Source: Theobroma cacao
Taxonomy: Eukaryota > Streptophyta > Magnoliopsida > Malvales > Malvaceae
Assembly: GCF_000208745.1 (NCBI RefSeq)
Contig: NC_030858.1
Span: 21,833,242 to 21,897,241, forward strand
Direction of reading: 5' to 3'
Length of the DNA: 64,000 bases
Within the stretch, counting starts at the first letter, position 1. Every line of letters begins with the position of its first letter. The position numbers were made by a program, and so were the translations under genes. The notes beneath the pieces are model-generated. The model was not told the origin of the DNA, searched no databases, and was given only the letters and a program-made list of their open reading frames with translations. Shown here one piece after another: positions 60,031 through 64,000 of the stretch.

Positions 60031-63000
60031 AGACAGAATGCAATTTCTGAGGTAGATTGCCTATAAAAACCTACCTGGCTTATTTACATTACATACCATT
60101 TTTACTTATTTCCCTTTTACTCTCTATTTACTTAAGATATTTAATGTAAATAAGCAAACACCCCCCATTTGAATTCAATAAAAATATAAAAAAAATCAAC
60201 ATCCAAAAGAATAAAAATCTAAATTTTGATTTCAAGAACAAAATAAAAACTGTCAACTAAAATTAAATTTGCGCCTCCCATTTACCATAGCAAATGTACT
60301 TTAAAAATTATGAAAAAATTATTTTTTGTTATCTAAAAATCAAGGGAACCATTATTGCTTTTTTATTTCTAAAAAATTGTTTTATAAAAATCTCATACTT
60401 TGACCCCTTTCAGACTTCGAAAATTTCTACTTCAGTAGTAACAGCCAATCAAGGTGATAATGACTTCTTTTTTAAGATTAAAACAAAATTCGATGTTCAA
60501 AACACGAAATCTACATGCCCAACTAAAGATTTCCTAATTATTCTCCTATATGGTGGTGGGGTTTCACAATGAAACCCAAGGCAAAATGTATAGATACATT
60601 ACCCCTATGTATCAATACATTAGGTGAATACTTAAAAAAATAAGGTTATTTCAATCTTTTCTTACTCATTTAAAAACCCTAAAACCTCATACTTCACCCT
60701 GTTTGGCTAATAACATGATTTTTCCTTGAAAATCTAACCACCCTCTTCCTCTTTTCTCTCAACTCTCATATTCAACAAAATTTGTGGATTTCAAGCATTA
60801 AAAGTCGTTTACAAGCTTGGATTCTGTTTCTAAAGATTTTGTAAGGTAAAAACTCTTTGCTTTAAACCTTTGAAATTATGGTTTTGATTTCTAGGAAATC
60901 ATGGATTCTCATAAATTCATTTTTGGTCATGAAACCTAGGTTTTGATTTGGTTTTGAAACTCTCAAAGCTCACCAAGGTAAAGTTGCTTTAACTTTAGCC
61001 AGAAGTAAATTTAAATCCTTTAGTTAAAGTTAGATTAGTTGCAAGAGATTTCTTATGGAAGGATTAGATGATCATTAGTCTAAGCTTTGTTAGAAAATCA
61101 AATATTAATGATGGAAACTTTTGTGATAGGTGTTATGGAGAAAGTTTGAACCTTTGGAAAACCAAGTGTTCGATGAAAGTTACTAGAAAGCAAGGCACGC
61201 TTATTTGAAATGGGTAAATATGACGTTTTTAATTATTTTGACATAATTAAACATGCCTATTCTACAACCTTACATATGAATGAATTTTAATGAGTTTGTA
61301 CTGTGGACAAATGTTTACAAATATGTTTTGATGAAAACTATAGACTAAGTATATATAGTCTACTATGTAGTAGTTTGAAAATGGGGAACAAGCCTTTCAA
61401 AGTTTTGACATCTCATTTGTGTATGATTGAAGTATAATTGATGGTTTTAAATATAAATGTGAGAAATAATTTCTCCTTCATAAGGCCATGGTAGCTATGG
61501 TCAATTTGTTTAAGATATTTGATATGGTTTATTAACTCCAATTTTTGGTTAAGTTTCAACCTCTATTATTAAATTGGTGATGGGTTTCACCTTTTGATTG
61601 GTTATATATCTTGATTACTTCATTGTTGAAATGTGTTTGTTGGAGCCTATCGGTATAAAGACTAGTAACTAGTGGCAGAAGGCACTAGCCGTTGTGCACA
61701 ATGTGTGGTAGCTTGGGCCAGTTAAGGTAATTTCTTAAGACTCATTGGATGTTGGTAGCTAACATAGTTCTACCACTATTTATTGAATGGTTGGCAACTA
61801 TAAACAATGGACTAATCAAAATAGTGTGACGACATTAGGAGAATTGGTTTTCCTTGGCTGGAGCTCTATAATTGATTGATTTAATATCTAATGTGTTAGA
61901 TTTGGACTAAGATTATTATTAAATTCATGATTGAAATGATCATTTCTATCATGATTATTGTTTATTTGATGCCTTAATGCTAATTACTTGACTATGGGTG
62001 ATTAATAGCCTTGGTTGAGGTCTTGGTGATAAGTTCTAGGTTGAAATATGCATTTTGTAGCTAACCTATTGATACATGGCACTAATGCATCAATAGATTA
62101 AACATAAAACTAAGGGGTTGGCATTTTGCTTCAAATATATCAACACGTTGGAGCAATGTATCGATAGATTAGACTTATCTTGCAACTACGATGTTTTCAA
62201 AGGGTTTTCTAAAGAGGGAAAAATGAGTTGTTTTAGAACTAGATATTTAATAACTTTAATTTATGTTTCAAATACTGTTTAATAGATATTTAACTCAATT
62301 TTATCTAAATTTCTTGAATTGAGTTCCAAACTTTAAGTATTCTTTAAAACTTATGAGTTACTTTACATACTATGTTTTATAAAGACACTCTATCTGTCCT
62401 TGTACCGTTTGAAAGATATCAGACAAGAGGTTATGGTGGACATATGTTTCTCAAGTCGTTTGAAAGACAAATGGACTCAGAAACTATGGGATGATTTAGT
62501 CCACATTTCATTTGAAAGATATTGCGCTTAAGGATCATGGGAACATTTGATACACTTGTTAATGATGGTATTTCCTACATTGACACTTGGAAAACGAGAC
62601 TTGACTTATGTTCTACATGGAAAAGTAGACATTGATTTATGGTTATGTCTAAAAAGGCAAGTTTTGTAAAACATTGGTTAAATGTTTATTTGCATATTTC
62701 TGAAAATGTATTTGTTAAATACTCTTCCCCATTTGCTTGTTCCCTTTCCTCGTATCTACTCACGGAGTTATTTATAACTCACACATGTAAGATGCACTTG
62801 CTATTTCATACTAATAGATTGTTTGGCTCATTGTACTTTAGAAGTAGCTACTTTTACAGCCAGTTTTGGAGGTGATTGTCATTGCATCCAGTAGGCGTCA
62901 GCTCTTCTATTCCAAGTTGTACTCCATTGGGTTTGGTCTGGTTCAATCTAGTTTTGCTATGTTTGACTATAATGGATTTTGACTTGGTATGTCATGTAAT

Positions 63001-63309
63001 AATTGACACTATGGATATTGCCACGAGTTGGCTTATTTTTTGTGTCTGTCGCAAGATGGTGTAGACATTGGATTACATTTTATGTTGCTTCTATGGTTAC
63101 AAGCATGTAAGCATGCAGAAAGATTTTATATATTTTTGTTATATGATATAATCATGTCTATATCTACTAATATATAATTCCATGGTAATAATTGCCATGA
63201 CGCACACATGGTTATTGAGTTATTGTTCTTCAATAGGCTTGCATGGGTTAAGAAGGTCACTCCCATTAATATCCTTAAGCCAGTCATGCCCTGAATTTAG
63301 GACATGACA

Positions 63310-63716
63310 AGGAAGAAAAAGAGGAAAGATTAGTTACCATCTTGACTTTTTTTCATTCCATACCTTGTCCACTCAAGGTTTAAGTTGAAAGTCATCCTTG
63401 AAGAATAATCCGTAAGTCGATTTGGTTGAGAAATTGAATCTTTGGTGTGGTGGTGTATTTACTACAATTCACTAAAAGTCAAGAATCGAAAACTAAGCAT
63501 AAAAACCAAAACTTTTTCATCCAAAAATATTTTTTAGTATCAAAAACTAGTTTTCAACAATAAACTACTAAGCACAAAAAAAATATATCAAAGTAAAATA
63601 TTTTCCTAACTTAAGTAATAACTATGAATAAAAAAGAGAAAATATTTTCCTAAGTGTAAAAGAAAAATCAATATAAAATTATTTTCCTCAGGCAAATGCA
63701 AACAATGAATAATAAT
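63310..63716. other. Unassigned AT-rich flank
   Basis: This is the continuation of the sequence left of 57050 once F is removed. I see no gene or recognisable element boundary. Confidence 0.4.
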
Positions 63717-64000
63717 GCAAAAAAATTAAAAAAAGACACAGAGATTTTATAGTGGTTCAGCTTTTTCGATGCCTACATCCATTCTTTTAGCAACCAAGGA
63801 ATTTCCAATTCACTAAAAGGATTTTTACTTTTTAAATGGATCAAGCAATAACCCTTACACCAACTTTTACATGAGTTCAACCGATAACCTTTACACAATC
63901 CATAAGGGGATTCTTGCTTTTAATGGGATCAAATGATAACCCACCAATAATGGCTTTTACAGGCTCAACCACAAACCCTCACAAATAACTTTTTAAGGTT
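63717..64000 (-). repeat. Copia-type LTR piece, related to the N LTR
   Basis: The block GTGGTTCAGCTTTTTCGATG with TGCCTACATCCAT, followed by ATGGCTTTTACAGGCTCAACC repeats, parallels 24490-24830 and 34810-35120 in the LTRs of N, but is diverged. It runs off the right edge of the window. Confidence 0.65.

Larger units (their letters stand above)
57356..60568 (-). mobile_element. Solo LTR G, inverted inside F
   Basis: The left end TGTCACATCCC and right end GGGGTTTCACA are the reverse complement of a TGTGAAACCCC...TGACA LTR. Flanks ATGAA (57351-57355) and ATGAA (60569-60573) are a perfect duplication. It contains an R core (57795-57844), a 64-bp minisatellite (58571-58740), a TATA-like box (59839-59846) and a cluster of TATCGATACA motifs (59898-60030). 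It is related to F but clearly diverged. Confidence 0.92.
57055..63309 (+). mobile_element. Solo LTR F (host of LTR G)
   Basis: The LTR starts TGTGGAACCCC at 57055 and ends GGACATGACA at 63309. Flanks AGGAA (57050-57054) and AGGAA (63310-63314) are a perfect duplication. Without G (57356-60568) and one ATGAA it is about 3.0 kb. It carries ATGTATCGATACAT-type motifs (57245-57350, 60587-60622), a donor-like TAAGGTAAAA near 60842 and the R core CTTGTTCCCTTTCCTCG with ACTCACGGAG (62736-62782). Small frames such as 62639-62875 are not genes. Confidence 0.9.

Noticed and set aside
1..64000. A host gene cluster or a new non-transposon system
   Set aside because: I looked on both strands for multi-exon or long coding sequence outside the repeats, notably 31000-33000, 51867-54099, 55681-57054 and 63310-63716, and found no domain or consistent coding signal. 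Short exons could be missed without transcript data.

Overview
This window looks like the repeat-filled, intergenic DNA of a flowering plant, most likely a eudicot. It is AT-rich. I find no host protein gene, rRNA or tRNA gene in it. Nearly every stretch can be assigned to LTR retrotransposons: a Ty3/gypsy chromovirus, an Athila-type gypsy element with a tRNA-Asp primer site, Ty1/copia elements with a UBN2-type gag, and long non-autonomous elements using the initiator-Met primer site. Solo LTRs outnumber full elements. A cacao/cotton-type (Malvaceae) genome is only a weak guess, from the repeated ATGTATCGATACAT motif in the LTRs at 57-60 kb.

Layout. 1-3826: copia-type gag region (minus strand) split by solo LTR A (1014-3619). 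3827-4850: LTR debris. 4851-48328: one decayed gypsy chromovirus (G1, plus strand) that hosts a stack of insertions. Its protease is split by element E1 (5212-17812), which itself carries inverted solo LTR D (9414-12066). Its RNase H is split by solo LTR C (19297-22228). Its 3' LTR is split by a copia-type element N (24376-46300, minus strand). N carries solo LTR B (27962-30863) and element E2 (35703-45497, minus strand). 48329-48975: LTR fragment. 48976-51866: 5' part of an Athila-like element (minus strand: gag, primer site, LTR). 51867-57054: copia-like LTR and flank, cut by Athila-type solo LTR H (54100-55602). 57055-63309: solo LTR F (plus) with solo LTR G (minus) nested at 57356-60568. 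63310-64000: flank and a further copia-type LTR piece.

Nine insertions have both ends located, with 5-bp target-site duplications read directly: AGTTA, ATAGG, CATTC, GTTAT, AGGAA and ATGAA are perfect, and E2, N, D and C have one mismatch each. Three junctions are also confirmed by an uninterrupted paralogous copy elsewhere in the window.

Nothing here encodes an intact transposition machinery. G1 has recognisable protease, reverse transcriptase, integrase and chromodomain pieces, all broken. N keeps a damaged gag and no pol. E1 and E2 have LTRs, primer site and polypurine tract around a mostly non-coding interior. The more interesting signals lie in the LTRs: an apparently chimeric LTR terminus in E2, a candidate leader intron conserved in several LTR families, a shared R-region core, LTR minisatellites of different period at the same position, and arrays of short palindromes.
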